A stretch of DNA of 64,000 nt, taken from assembly GCA_025355645.1 (NCBI GenBank), contig JANXZG010000014.1, forward strand, positions 29,533 through 93,532. The letters are read 5' to 3'. Source of the DNA: Gammaproteobacteria bacterium. GTDB lineage: Bacteria; Pseudomonadota; Gammaproteobacteria; Steroidobacterales; Steroidobacteraceae. Position 1 is the stretch's first letter. Each line of letters opens with the position of its first letter. A program made the translations under genes and the position numbers. The notes under the pieces are model-generated. The model made no database searches, had not been told where the DNA came from, and saw only the letters and a list, made by a program, of their open reading frames with translations. Below, piece by piece: positions 27,271 through 36,881 of the stretch.

Positions 27271-27693
27271 ATGGATGATCTGGACCGACGCCTGATTTCT
27301 CTGCTGCGCAGCAACGCGCGCACGACCGTGGCTGCGCTCGCCAAAACGCTGAAAGTGGTACGTGGCACCGTGCAGAACCGGCTTGCGCGGCTCGAGTCGA
27401 ACGGCACGATTGCCGGCTACACCGTGCGCCTGAAGCCGCAGGTGGACGTCCAGCGAATCGCGGCGCTGATCACCATAGAAGTCGAAGGCAATCGCCATAA
27501 CAAGGTACTGGAGGCGCTGCGCGGGGACCCGGCCATAGAGGCTTTGCACACCACCAACGGTCGCTGGGACCTGGTGGCGGAGATCCGCGCGGACAGCCTC
27601 GAGTCATTCAACGAAGTCATCAGCCGGATACGTGCGATCGAGAGCATCCTGCGCACCGAAACCAGCCTGCTGCTGTCGACTCACAAGTTATGA
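27271..27693 (+). CDS. Lrp/AsnC family transcriptional regulator
   Basis: A 140-residue regulator with an N-terminal winged helix-turn-helix (LDRRLISLLRSNARTTVAALAKTLKVVRGTVQNRLARLE, about residues 4-42) and a C-terminal RAM ligand-binding domain. It is transcribed away from ornithine cyclodeaminase and arginase, so it likely senses arginine, ornithine or proline and controls that operon; this is inference from position. Its stop overlaps the phosphatase start by ATGA. Confidence 0.92.
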   Translation: MDDLDRRLISLLRSNARTTVAALAKTLKVVRGTVQNRLARLESNGTIAGYTVRLKPQVDVQRIAALITIEVEGNRHNKVLEALRGDPAIEALHTTNGRWDLVAEIRADSLESFNEVISRIRAIESILRTETSLLLSTHKL

Positions 27694-28421
27694 CCAAAAT
27701 CCACGACCAGATCCCCGCGGCGAGTCCGGCGCAATTCCGCGGCCGGCCCATTGGCGCCGTACTGTTCGACCTGGATGGCACCTTGCTCGATACGGCCGGT
27801 GATATCGCGCTGGCGCTGAATCGGGCCATCGCCGAATTCGCATGGCCGCCCGTGCCGCTCAGTGACGTCCGGCATTTCATCGGTGCCGGCGCGGCCATTC
27901 TCGTGGACCGAGCGGCCGCGATGCAGGGCCGTACCTTGAGTCCCACCTCTCGCGAAGTGATCATCCAGCGTTTTTTCCATCACTACGGAGTGCTCGGCGA
28001 GCGCAACGAATACACGGCGGACCCGTACCCCGGCGCAATCGAGGCGCTGCGCGAAATACACGCGGCTGGCCTGCGCATTGCAGTCGTGACCAACAAACTG
28101 CATCGGTTCGCGGTCAGCGTGCTGCGACTGCGGGGGCTGATTCACTGGATAGACTGTGTTGTCGGCGGCGACTCCTGCGAACGTCGCAAGCCGGATCCGC
28201 AGCCCCTGCTGCACGCATGCGAAAGCCTGGGTGTTTCATCCGGCGCTGCGCTGATGGTGGGCGATTCGATCAACGACGCGCAGGCGGCCCGCGCCGCTGG
28301 CATCGCTATTATCTGCGTCAGTTATGGCTATAACGAGGGCAACGATCCGAAGTCGTTGCCCTGCGACCTGCTGATTGATAGTCTCAGTGAATTACCCGAA
28401 ATATTACTGCGGAGCGGTTGA
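27690..28421 (+). CDS. gph: Phosphoglycolate phosphatase (HAD family)
   Basis: HAD hydrolase of 243 residues with motif I FDLDGTLLDT (Asp27 and Asp29), motif II VVTNK, motif III KPDPQPLL and motif IV GDSINDAQAA. The cap-domain layout matches Gph, which dephosphorylates 2-phosphoglycolate to glycolate. An extra 20-residue N-terminal tail precedes the first strand. The glycolate oxidase genes 4 kb downstream support the substrate. The homologous MurNAc-6-phosphate phosphatase MupP is an alternative assignment. Confidence 0.82.
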   Translation: MTKIHDQIPAASPAQFRGRPIGAVLFDLDGTLLDTAGDIALALNRAIAEFAWPPVPLSDVRHFIGAGAAILVDRAAAMQGRTLSPTSREVIIQRFFHHYGVLGERNEYTADPYPGAIEALREIHAAGLRIAVVTNKLHRFAVSVLRLRGLIHWIDCVVGGDSCERRKPDPQPLLHACESLGVSSGAALMVGDSINDAQAARAAGIAIICVSYGYNEGNDPKSLPCDLLIDSLSELPEILLRSG

Positions 28422-28424
28422 TTT

Positions 28425-28979
28425 ATGGCAACGGAAGCGCCCGGCGCGGAAATTGGTTTTAGTGCACCGGCTTTTTCACTGCCTGCAACGGACGGGCGCG
28501 TGCATACGCTCGGAGAGTTGGCCGGTGCACGTGGAACCGTCCTCGCGTTCATCTGTAACCACTGTCCGTACGTCCAGGCCATGCTTCCTAGATTTATGCG
28601 CGAAGCGCAGGAGCTCGCTGCGATTGGGGTTTCGGTCGTTGGGATCAACTCGAACGATGCCACGGCCTATCCGGAGGACAGTTTCCAGCGCATGAAGAAA
28701 CTTGCCCCCGGGTTGCCGTTCCCGTACCTGTACGATGAGTCCCAGTCCGTCGCGCGTGCCTACGGTGCGGTTTGCACGCCGGATTTCTTCGGCTTCGACG
28801 CCGGGCTTAAACTGCGCTATCGCGGCAGGATTGATGGTGCGCGCAAGGACGCGGGAGCTGCGGGAATGCCGCGGGATCTGTACGACGCCATGAAGATGAT
28901 TGCTGATACCGGCGAGGGCCCCACGACCCAGCTTGCCTCGATCGGCTGTTCAATTAAATGGCGTGCGGCGAACGAATGA
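28425..28979 (+). CDS. Thioredoxin-like / peroxiredoxin-like protein
   Basis: A 184-residue thioredoxin-fold protein with the AhpC/TSA-like opening and a CNHC pair (Cys44, Cys47 in ICNHCPYVQAMLPRF). GINSNDATAYPEDSFQRMK and a third cysteine in AVCTPDFFGFD are characteristic of a widespread thioredoxin-family group of unknown function. A fourth cysteine lies near the C-terminus (SIGCSIKW). No signal peptide. Three bases after gph. Confidence 0.85.
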   Translation: MATEAPGAEIGFSAPAFSLPATDGRVHTLGELAGARGTVLAFICNHCPYVQAMLPRFMREAQELAAIGVSVVGINSNDATAYPEDSFQRMKKLAPGLPFPYLYDESQSVARAYGAVCTPDFFGFDAGLKLRYRGRIDGARKDAGAAGMPRDLYDAMKMIADTGEGPTTQLASIGCSIKWRAANE

Positions 28980-29026
28980 AAGAGGCGAGCTGCGCGCAGA
29001 GTGGCGTAAACAGGAGCAGGTGTCGG

Positions 29027-30613
29027 TCAGCTGATCGCGCGATCCTTCGTCTCCGGAAGGAACAACAGCGCGATGATCGCTGTGGCGAGGGCAATGATGA
29101 CGGGGTACCACAAGCCGGCATAGATGTTGCCTGCGTAAATCACCAGCGCGGAGGCTACGAAGGGCAGGAACCCGCCTACGAGGGCCACGCCCAGGTGATA
29201 AGGCAGTGATAGCGAAGTCGTACGAATTCTGGCCGGGAACATCTCGACCATAAAGGCAGCCATGGGTCCGTAGGACATTCCTGCGACCGCCACCAGCCAG
29301 GACAGGATTGCAATTACGCCGACATAGTTCACTTCGGCTGTCGCGCCCCTGAAGCCCGACGCGTCGAGTGCCTGCCGATAGTGGGACTCATCAAATCCGC
29401 TGAGCTTTTTATCGCCGATCTGCGTGATGAGATCAGCACCCGATGGCGCGGCAACGAAGGTATAGGAAAGCCCGCTGCGGCTGAAAAATTTGCGTGCCTT
29501 GTCACAAGGTGTGACGGGCGCCGCAAACAGTGAGAACGAACAGTTGTTGGCGCTGATCTGGATCCGGATTCGCATCGAGGCTTTCGACAATTCAGGGTTC
29601 GCGAAATGGGCGAGTGCGTGAAATGCCGATATCAGCGTCAGTGCACCCAAAAGGAGCCCGGCAATTAGGACCGGGCGTCGACCTACGCGATCCGATAACG
29701 CACCGAACAGTACAACAAATGGCGTTCCCAGACTCAGGCCGACTGCGACGATCGTATAACTGGCCTTATAGTCTACTTGCAAGGTATTTTGCAGGAAAAA
29801 CAGTGCATAGAATTCTGCGCAGTACCAGATCGCCGTCATGCCGCCAGTTACGCCGAACAGGACGATGAGCACACGCTTCAAGTTGTCCCACGAGCCGAAA
29901 CTTTCCCGGATCGGTGCGCGCGAGGTACGCCCTTCCTGCTGCATCTTGCGGAAGATCGGCGACTCATCGAGCCGCAGACGGATGTAGAGCGACACGGCGA
30001 GCAGAAGGACCGAGACCAGGAATGGGATGCGCCATCCCCAATCCATGAACGCCGCTTCACCCAAGTTGCGGCGGCAGGCCAGGATCACCAGCAGGGAAAT
30101 CAGAAAGCCGATCGTTGGCGTGGTATTCAGCCAGCTTGCGTAATAGCCGCGGCGCGACGGTGGAGCATGCTCGGCCACATAAGTGATGGCACTGCCGAAC
30201 TCCCCGCCCACCGCGAGGCCCTGGGTCAGCCGCAGGAACACGAGCAGCACAGGCGCCCAGACACCGGCTTGCGCATAGGTGGGCAGGCATCCCACCAGCA
30301 GCGTCGAGCTGCCCATGATGACCATCGTGACCATGAAGCAGCGCTTTCGGCCGATCCGATCCGCCAGGGCGCCGAATACAACTGCGCCCAGCGGCCGCAC
30401 CGCAAAACCCGCCCCAAATGCGGCAAGGCTTGCCAGGAATGCAGCGGTCTCGTTGCCGGGCGGAAAAAAAAGAACGCTGAAATAGACCGCGAGGGCGCCG
30501 TAAAGAAAGAAGTCATACCATTCGAATATAGTGCCCACCGATGCGGCGATCCCTATCAGGCGCACGTCTACCGGCGACTCCGAATCGATCACAACCAGAG
30601 GAGCCTCAGTCAA
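29027..30613 (-). CDS. MFS transporter, metabolite:H+ symporter (MHS) family
   Basis: A 528-residue, 12-helix major facilitator protein. Both MHS-type loop motifs are visible: GALADRIGRKRCF (81-93) and GALSDRVGRRP (304-314), with GTIFEWYDFFLYG at helix 1. It resembles the ProP/KgtP/ShiA group, which import organic acids or betaines with protons. An insertion of about 90 residues (338-428) between late helices would lie outside the membrane and contains two cysteines, Cys358 and Cys370. Starts at TTG, overlapping the glycerate kinase by eight bases, so its substrate may be glycerate or a related acid. Confidence 0.87.
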   Translation of the reverse strand: MTEAPLVVIDSESPVDVRLIGIAASVGTIFEWYDFFLYGALAVYFSVLFFPPGNETAAFLASLAAFGAGFAVRPLGAVVFGALADRIGRKRCFMVTMVIMGSSTLLVGCLPTYAQAGVWAPVLLVFLRLTQGLAVGGEFGSAITYVAEHAPPSRRGYYASWLNTTPTIGFLISLLVILACRRNLGEAAFMDWGWRIPFLVSVLLLAVSLYIRLRLDESPIFRKMQQEGRTSRAPIRESFGSWDNLKRVLIVLFGVTGGMTAIWYCAEFYALFFLQNTLQVDYKASYTIVAVGLSLGTPFVVLFGALSDRVGRRPVLIAGLLLGALTLISAFHALAHFANPELSKASMRIRIQISANNCSFSLFAAPVTPCDKARKFFSRSGLSYTFVAAPSGADLITQIGDKKLSGFDESHYRQALDASGFRGATAEVNYVGVIAILSWLVAVAGMSYGPMAAFMVEMFPARIRTTSLSLPYHLGVALVGGFLPFVASALVIYAGNIYAGLWYPVIIALATAIIALLFLPETKDRAIS

Positions 30614-31868
30614 TCAGGATCGCCCGAAAATCATTGACGTTGGTGCGCGTCGGGCCGGTGATGACCGAGTCCCCGAGCGCCCCGAAAAAACCGTGACCGT
30701 CATTGTTTGCCAGCGCTTCCGTGGGGTGCAGTCCCTTCGCCCAGGCGCGCCCGAGCGTGTCGGGCGAGATCGTTGCGCCAGCGATCTCCTCGAGCCCGTC
30801 GACCCCGTCAGTATCGCCTGCGAGTGCATGAATGCGCACGTGGCCATCGAGCGTAATCGCAAGCGACAGCAGGAACTCCACATTGCGCCCGCCGCGGCCG
30901 TGTCCGCGCACCGCGACGGTAGTTTCGCCTCCGGATAAGAGCACGCAGGGCGCGGCAAAGGGTTGCGCATGTCCTGCTACCTGTAATGCGATGGCCGCCA
31001 GCACCCGTCCAACCTCGCGCGCTTCCCCCTCGATCGAATCGCCCAGGATGTGCGCGGCGTAACCCGCCTCGCGCGCTTTCAGCGCGGCAGCTTCCAGTGC
31101 CATTTGAGGGGTCGCGATCATGCGCCATTGCGCGTTGGCTAGCCGCGGATCGCCCGGCTTGATCGATTCACCGCGGCCGCTCGCCAGCAGCTCATGCACT
31201 GCAGCGGGCGCCGCGATCGCGTAGCGTTTCAGGATCGCGAGCGCCTCGGCACAGGTCGTGGGATCCGCGACCGTTGGCCCCGAGGCAATGTCGATCGGAC
31301 GATCGCCCGGCACGTCGGAAATTAACAATGTGAGCACGCGTGCCGGATGGCAGGCCGCCGCCAGGCGCCCGCCCTTGATCGCCGACAGGTGTCGCCGCAC
31401 GCAATTGAATTCGCTAATAGTCGCGCCCGACTGCAGCAACGCGCGCCCGACACTTTGCTTGTGTTCGAGGTTCAGGCCGGTCGCCGGCATCGGCAGCAGG
31501 GCTGAGCCCCCGCCCGAGATCAGGCATAACACCAGGTCATCATCGTCGAGGTCGCGAACGAGGCGCAGCATCCGCTCTGCCGCCGCCAGCCCCGCCTGAT
31601 CGGGCACCGGATGTGACGCCTCGACAATGTCGATGCGCTCGCATGGCACGCCATAACCGTAACGCGTCACCACGAGTCCCGACAGCGGCCCTTGCCAATG
31701 GTCCTCGACGGCCCGTGCCATCGCGGCGGAGGCTTTTCCCGCGCCGATGACGATGAGCCGGCCCTTAGGCGCAGCGGGCAGATTTGCAGGTAAGCAGCGC
31801 GCCGGCTGCGCCGAGGCGATGGCCGCATCGAACATGTCCCGCAGCAGCGTCAGGGGCTCCATCGCCAA
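30606..31868 (-). CDS. Glycerate 2-kinase (MOFRL family)
   Basis: A 420-residue class II glycerate kinase, as in TtuD/GckA, making 2-phosphoglycerate from D-glycerate. It has the N-terminal GAGKASAAMARA, the SGGGSAL phosphate loop, LLISDVPGDRPIDIASGPT, and the C-terminal MOFRL region LSGGETTVAVRGHGRGGRNVEF followed by DTDGVDG. ATG at 31868 or two codons later. Divergent from glcD with a 76-base spacer, consistent with common control of glycolate and glycerate use. Confidence 0.93.
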   Translation of the reverse strand: MAMEPLTLLRDMFDAAIASAQPARCLPANLPAAPKGRLIVIGAGKASAAMARAVEDHWQGPLSGLVVTRYGYGVPCERIDIVEASHPVPDQAGLAAAERMLRLVRDLDDDDLVLCLISGGGSALLPMPATGLNLEHKQSVGRALLQSGATISEFNCVRRHLSAIKGGRLAAACHPARVLTLLISDVPGDRPIDIASGPTVADPTTCAEALAILKRYAIAAPAAVHELLASGRGESIKPGDPRLANAQWRMIATPQMALEAAALKAREAGYAAHILGDSIEGEAREVGRVLAAIALQVAGHAQPFAAPCVLLSGGETTVAVRGHGRGGRNVEFLLSLAITLDGHVRIHALAGDTDGVDGLEEIAGATISPDTLGRAWAKGLHPTEALANNDGHGFFGALGDSVITGPTRTNVNDFRAILID

Positions 31869-31944
31869 ATGATCCCACGAACCGCGCTAACGCGCGACCG
31901 GCGCTATTTGCGAAGATAGCGCGGGATCGCTTATTGTCACCGGC

Positions 31945-33411
31945 ATGAGGGCCATCGCGAGCCAGGCCGATTTCCTTACCGCGCTGGCAAGAATTCTGCC
32001 GGCGGGCGCGATACTTGCGCGTCGCGAAGACACCGCACCCTACGAATGCGACGGGTTGACCGCTTATCGCGAATCGCCACTTTGCGTCGTGCTGCCGGAC
32101 ACCCGCGCCCAGATCGAGGCGATCCTGAAACTGTGCCATGCACAAGGCGTGCCGATTGTCGCGCGCGGCGCCGGCACCGGGCTGTCCGGTGGCGCGTTGC
32201 CGCACCCGCGCGGGGTCAGCCTGTCGCTCGCGAAGTTCAACCGCATACTCAAGGTGGATCCGCTCGGGTGCACCGCAGTGGTCGAATCTGGCGTGCGGAA
32301 TCTCGCGATCAGCGAGGCTGCCGCTCAGTTCGGGCTGTACTACGCACCAGACCCGAGCAGCCAGCTGGCCTGCACGATCGGCGGCAACGTCGCAGAGAAT
32401 GCCGGTGGGGTGCACTGCCTGAAGTACGGGCTGACGGTGCACAATGTGCTCGGCGTCACAGGTTTCATGGCCAATGGCGAGTCGATCGAATTTGGCTCCG
32501 CCGCGTTAGATGCCGCGGGACTTGACTTGCTGTCAACCGTCGTCGGCAGCGAGGGCATGCTTGCGATTGCGACCGAGGTGACCGTGCGGCTGATTCCGCT
32601 GCCGCAGGTCGCGCGCTGCATCATGGCGAGCTACGCGGACGTCGAGTCAGCTGGTGCGGCGGTCGCGAGCATCATTGCAAGCGGCATCATCCCAGCGGGC
32701 CTTGAGCTCATGGACAAGCGCATGACTGCGGCAGCGGAAGCCTTCGTGCAGGCGGGCTACGATCTGGAGGCGGCAGCGATACTGCTATGCGAAAGCGACG
32801 GTACCGAGATCGAGGTCGAGGAAGAGATCGGGCGCATGATCGCGGTGCTGCGGGAAAGTGGCGCGACCCAAATCGAGGTCAGTACGAGCGAGGTGCAGCG
32901 GCTGAGATTCTGGAGCGGCCGCAAGAATGCGTTCCCGGCCTCGGGCGGGATCAGCCCTGATTATATGTGCATGGACTCAACGATTCCCCGCAAGCGCCTG
33001 GCACAGATGCTGCGTGCGATCGAGGGCATGGAGCAAAAGTATGGGCTCGGCTGCGTCAATGTGTTTCATGCAGGCGACGGCAATCTGCATCCGCTGATCC
33101 TCTACGATGCGAGCGATCCCGAGCAGCGGCGCCGCTGTGAGCTCTTTGGCGCCGACATTCTGGAGACCAGCGTGCGCATGGGCGGCACGGTCACCGGGGA
33201 GCACGGCGTGGGTGTGGAAAAACTGAATTCCATGTGCGTGCAGTTCTCGGGCGCTGAGCGCGAGCAGTTCATGCGCCTCAAGGCTGCTTTCGATCCGGCG
33301 GGGCTGCTCAATCCCGGCAAGGTCATTCCGTCGCTGCAGCGCTGTGCGGAGTACGGCAAGATGCACGTGCACCATGGCATGTTGCCCTTTCCCGAGCTGC
33401 CGAGATTCTGA
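31945..33411 (+). CDS. glcD: Glycolate oxidase subunit GlcD (FAD-linked)
   Basis: FAD-binding subunit (488 residues) of the glycolate oxidase complex that oxidises glycolate to glyoxylate and passes electrons to the respiratory chain. The PCMH-type FAD domain shows PIVARGAGTGLSGGALP and GGNVAENAGGVHCLKYG; the C-terminal part has NVFHAGDGNLHPLI and GGTVTGEHGVGVEK. It overlaps glcE by one base. Confidence 0.94.
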   Translation: MRAIASQADFLTALARILPAGAILARREDTAPYECDGLTAYRESPLCVVLPDTRAQIEAILKLCHAQGVPIVARGAGTGLSGGALPHPRGVSLSLAKFNRILKVDPLGCTAVVESGVRNLAISEAAAQFGLYYAPDPSSQLACTIGGNVAENAGGVHCLKYGLTVHNVLGVTGFMANGESIEFGSAALDAAGLDLLSTVVGSEGMLAIATEVTVRLIPLPQVARCIMASYADVESAGAAVASIIASGIIPAGLELMDKRMTAAAEAFVQAGYDLEAAAILLCESDGTEIEVEEEIGRMIAVLRESGATQIEVSTSEVQRLRFWSGRKNAFPASGGISPDYMCMDSTIPRKRLAQMLRAIEGMEQKYGLGCVNVFHAGDGNLHPLILYDASDPEQRRRCELFGADILETSVRMGGTVTGEHGVGVEKLNSMCVQFSGAEREQFMRLKAAFDPAGLLNPGKVIPSLQRCAEYGKMHVHHGMLPFPELPRF

Positions 33412-34520
33412 TGCGCTCAGGCGATCCTGAACTCTCCCGCCTGGTGGAGCGCGTGCAAAGTGCTCGCGCGGGACATATTGCGCTCGATATTCAGGGCGGC
33501 GGCAGCAAGCATTTCTACGCTGAGCTGCCGCGCGGCGAGCCGCTCGACATGCGCCCGCTGGCTGGCATCAGTTCATATGAGCCGAGTGAACTTGTGGTGA
33601 CAGCGCGGGCCGGAACGACGCTCGCAGAGCTCGAGGCGGTTCTTGCCGAGCGCGGGCAGTGCCTCGCCTTCGAACCGCCGCGCTGGGCGCCGGGGTGCAC
33701 CGTCGGTGGCATGATCGCCGCAGGATTGTCGGGACCGTCGCGCGCTAGTGCGGGTGCGGTGCGCGACTTTACGCTGGGCCTGACACTGCTGAACGGCTAC
33801 GGCGAGGTCTTGACGTTCGGCGGCCAGGTCATGAAGAACGTAGCCGGCTACGACGTGTCGCGCCTCGTGACCGGATCCTGGGGCGTGCTCGGTGCGATCT
33901 GCGAGGTGTCGATCAAGGTGCTTCCGATGCGACCTGCGGTGGCCACGCTCGGCTTTTCGCTCGATGAGTCGACAGCGCTGGCCCGCCTGCTCACCTGGGG
34001 GGCGCGGCCGCTGCCATTGCATGCAAGCGCCTGGCTGGATGGGCGCCTGACGGTGCGCCTCGCGGGCGCCAGTGCGGCCGTGGAGCAGGCAGGAAAGGAG
34101 CTGTGCGCCGCCGTGCCTGGAGGGGAGCTGCTCGGCCCGCAGGCCGCCAGTCAATGGTGGGATTCTATTCGAGACCAGCATCACCCTTTCTTTGCGCTCA
34201 CAGCTGCCGAGCGCGCGCGCGGTGAGTGCCTGTGGCGGTTGTCGGTGCCGTCGACCAGCCCGCCTCTGGCACTGGCGGGGCGGCAATTGATCGAGTGGGG
34301 CGGGGCGCTGCGCTGGTGGCGCACTGAAGCGCCGGCCGCCGTGATGCGTGCGGCTGCCGCTGATGCTGGAGGTCATGCGACCTTGGTGCGCGCCGCCGAA
34401 AAACGCGCCGGTGCATTCGCGCCACTGGGGGCGTCGGCCATGCGCATACATCGCGGACTGAAAGCCGCGTTTGATCCGGCCGGCATATTCAATCCCGGGA
34501 GGTTGTACGCCGGCCTATGA
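33411..34520 (+). CDS. glcE: Glycolate oxidase subunit GlcE
   Basis: Second, shorter FAD-binding-type subunit (369 residues). PCMH-type features are EPSELVVTARAGTTLAELEAVLAERGQCLAFEPP, GGMIAAGLSGPSRASAGAVRDF and GGQVMKNVAGYDVSRL, followed by a C-terminal domain ending KAAFDPAGIFNPGRLY. Overlaps both neighbours (TGATG with glcD, ATGA with glcF), so the three subunits are made together. Confidence 0.94.
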   Translation: MRSGDPELSRLVERVQSARAGHIALDIQGGGSKHFYAELPRGEPLDMRPLAGISSYEPSELVVTARAGTTLAELEAVLAERGQCLAFEPPRWAPGCTVGGMIAAGLSGPSRASAGAVRDFTLGLTLLNGYGEVLTFGGQVMKNVAGYDVSRLVTGSWGVLGAICEVSIKVLPMRPAVATLGFSLDESTALARLLTWGARPLPLHASAWLDGRLTVRLAGASAAVEQAGKELCAAVPGGELLGPQAASQWWDSIRDQHHPFFALTAAERARGECLWRLSVPSTSPPLALAGRQLIEWGGALRWWRTEAPAAVMRAAAADAGGHATLVRAAEKRAGAFAPLGASAMRIHRGLKAAFDPAGIFNPGRLYAGL

Positions 34521-35770
34521 AAACTCATCTATCGCCCAGCTACCACGGAACCGCAGATGGTGAAGCGGCCGGATCGATCATTGCCAAGTGTGTCCACTGC
34601 GGCCTGTGCAATGCGACCTGCCCGACGTATCAGTTACTGGGCGATGAGCTAGACGGACCGCGCGGGCGCATATTTCTCGTCAAGCAGTTGCTCGAGGGAC
34701 ACGCGGTGAGTGCCTCGACGCAGCTGCATCTCGATCGCTGCCTGGGGTGTCGTGCGTGCGAGACCACCTGTCCGAGCGGCGTTGAGTATGGGCGCCTGCT
34801 CGACATCGGCCGCAAGCTGGTCGATGCGCGCATAAAGCGTCCGGTTGCAGTGCGCGCATTGCGCTTTACCTTAAAGGAGGTATTGACTTCCCGGTGGTTC
34901 GCTCCGGCGTTGAGTGCGGGCCGGCTGCTTCGCCCACTGTTGCCAAAGTCGATCAGGGACAAGATACCGCCGCGCGGCGCAGCCCGGGCGCGATCCGTCG
35001 TGGCGCAACGGCGAGCGCGGCGCGTGCTAGTGCTCGAGGGATGTGTACAACCTGCACTTGCGCCCAATATCAACGCGGCGACCAGGCGCGTTCTCGCGGC
35101 GGCAGGATTCGAGGCGATAAGCGTCGATGCGGCCGGGTGCTGTGGTGCCATACGGCAACATCTGGATGACCAGGAGGGCGCGCGCGCGGATATACGCCGC
35201 AACATCGATGCGTGGTGGCCGGCGATCGAGCGCGGCGAGATCGAGGCAATCATCATTAATGCTTCGGGCTGTAGCATCTGCGTCAAGGACTATGGCTACT
35301 TGCTGGCCGGGGACGGCGCCTATGCAGCCAAGGCCGCACGCGTTGCCGCGCTGACGCGTGACCTGTCTGAACTCCTGACGGAACTTGTTCCGCTGCTAAA
35401 GGGCAAATTGCTGACGGACGCTGCGCGGCACCTGGCCTTTCATGCACCCTGCACGCTGCAACACGGCCAGAAATTGGCCCAGGTCGTAACGACCCAGCTG
35501 GCGACGCTCGGGTTCGCCGTGCAGACGGCGCAGGCAGAGAGCCACTTGTGCTGCGGATCGGCGGGAACCTACTCAGTGCTGCAGCCAGTCCTTGCCGCGC
35601 AGCTGCGTGATCGCAAGCTAAAGCACCTTACCGCCTTGCAAGCCGACTGCATCGTCTCGGCAAATCTCGGTTGCATTTTACATTTGCAGAGCGGCACCAC
35701 GACGCCGGTGCGCCACTGGGTCGAGGTACTGGACGAGGCGCTTTGCGGGCATGCTCCTCAAAGGGCATAA
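34517..35770 (+). CDS. glcF: Glycolate oxidase iron-sulfur subunit GlcF
   Basis: Iron-sulfur subunit (417 residues) with two 4Fe-4S ferredoxin-type motifs: Cys25, 28, 31, 35 ([14 protein letters not shown]) and Cys75, 78, 81, 85 ([14 protein letters not shown]). Two CCG-domain motifs follow ([13 protein letters not shown] and [13 protein letters not shown]), as in GlcF and other heterodisulfide-reductase-like subunits. Completes a glcDEF operon. No glcG or malate synthase follows. Confidence 0.95.
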   Translation: MKTHLSPSYHGTADGEAAGSIIAKCVHCGLCNATCPTYQLLGDELDGPRGRIFLVKQLLEGHAVSASTQLHLDRCLGCRACETTCPSGVEYGRLLDIGRKLVDARIKRPVAVRALRFTLKEVLTSRWFAPALSAGRLLRPLLPKSIRDKIPPRGAARARSVVAQRRARRVLVLEGCVQPALAPNINAATRRVLAAAGFEAISVDAAGCCGAIRQHLDDQEGARADIRRNIDAWWPAIERGEIEAIIINASGCSICVKDYGYLLAGDGAYAAKAARVAALTRDLSELLTELVPLLKGKLLTDAARHLAFHAPCTLQHGQKLAQVVTTQLATLGFAVQTAQAESHLCCGSAGTYSVLQPVLAAQLRDRKLKHLTALQADCIVSANLGCILHLQSGTTTPVRHWVEVLDEALCGHAPQRA

Positions 35771-35808
35771 TCAAGAGTCTACATCGAACCTTAACCCGGA
35801 GACCCGCC

Positions 35809-36846
35809 ATGGCCCTCGTCAGTTTACGTCAGTTGCTAGATCACGCCGCCGAAAACGGCTATGGCCTGCCGGCATTCAACGTCAACAATCTGGAGCAGGT
35901 GCAGGCGATCATGGAAGCGGCGAACGAGACGCAATCCCCGGTGATCCTGCAGGCGTCTGCAGGCGCCCGCAAGTACGCGGGCGAGGCCTATCTGCGCCAT
36001 CTGGTACTTGCTGCGATCGAGACTTATCCGGATATTCCGATCGTGATGCACCAGGACCACGGCGCCTCTGCCGCAGTTTGCATGCAGGCGATTCGCTCGG
36101 GCTTCAGCAGCGTCATGATGGATGGCTCCCTGAAGGAAGATGCAAAGACGCCGTCGAGCTATGATTACAACATCGAAGTGACTCGTAAGGTCTGCGAAAT
36201 TGCCCACCCGATCGGTGTGTCGGTCGAGGGCGAACTCGGGTGCCTGGGATCATTGGAAACCGGCGAGGCGGGCGAGGAGGATGGCTCGGGCGCGGAAGGA
36301 AAACTGACGCACGACATGTTGCTGACCGATCCGGTGCAGGCCAAGGATTTTGTTGCCCGTACCGGCGTTGATGCGCTCGCCATTGCAATCGGCACGAGCC
36401 ATGGCGCGTATAAATTCACGCGCAAGCCAACCGGCGACATCCTTGCGATGGATCGCATTGCGCAGATCCACGCCGCGCTGCCCTCGACCCACCTCGTGAT
36501 GCACGGCTCTTCCAGCGTGCCGCAGGAGTGGCTGGAAATCATTCGAAAATACGGCGGCGAGATCAAGGAAACCTACGGCGTACCGGTCGAGGAGATCCAG
36601 CGCGGCATCAGGCATGGCGTGCGCAAGATCAATATCGACACCGACATCCGCCTCGCGATGACCGGCGCGATCCGCCGCTCGCATGCCGAGAATCCGTCTG
36701 AATTCGATATCCGCAAATCCTTTGGCGAGGCTCGCAAGGCCGCGCGCGGCATCTGCAAGGCGCGATTCGAGGCGTTTGGCTGCGCTGGCATGGCACCGAA
36801 GATCAAGCCGATTGCGCTCGAGGCGCTCGCGAAGCGCTATCACTGA
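35809..36846 (+). CDS. fba: Fructose-bisphosphate aldolase, class II
   Basis: Zinc-dependent aldolase (345 residues) cleaving fructose 1,6-bisphosphate. It has the dihydroxyacetone-side residues Asp83 and the zinc ligand His84 in [31 protein letters not shown] with a second zinc histidine, MHGSSSVP with the third, and the NID phosphate loop [11 protein letters not shown]. The length and [10 protein letters not shown] insert are those of the CbbA/Fba type found in many proteobacteria, including Calvin-cycle operons. GGAG precedes the ATG at 35809. It follows glcF by 38 bases. Confidence 0.95.
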   Translation: MALVSLRQLLDHAAENGYGLPAFNVNNLEQVQAIMEAANETQSPVILQASAGARKYAGEAYLRHLVLAAIETYPDIPIVMHQDHGASAAVCMQAIRSGFSSVMMDGSLKEDAKTPSSYDYNIEVTRKVCEIAHPIGVSVEGELGCLGSLETGEAGEEDGSGAEGKLTHDMLLTDPVQAKDFVARTGVDALAIAIGTSHGAYKFTRKPTGDILAMDRIAQIHAALPSTHLVMHGSSSVPQEWLEIIRKYGGEIKETYGVPVEEIQRGIRHGVRKINIDTDIRLAMTGAIRRSHAENPSEFDIRKSFGEARKAARGICKARFEAFGCAGMAPKIKPIALEALAKRYH

Positions 36847-36855
36847 CACCGGCGG

Positions 36856-36872
36856 CGCACCCTGAGGGTGCG
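36856..36872. terminator. Short GC hairpin after fba
   Basis: CGCACCC (36856-36862), loop TGA, GGGTGCG (36866-36872) form a perfect seven-pair stem ten bases after the fba stop and ten before the convergent permease stop. There is no T-run on either side. Likely a weak or bidirectional terminator. Confidence 0.5.
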
Positions 36873-36881
36873 TCCACCGAA

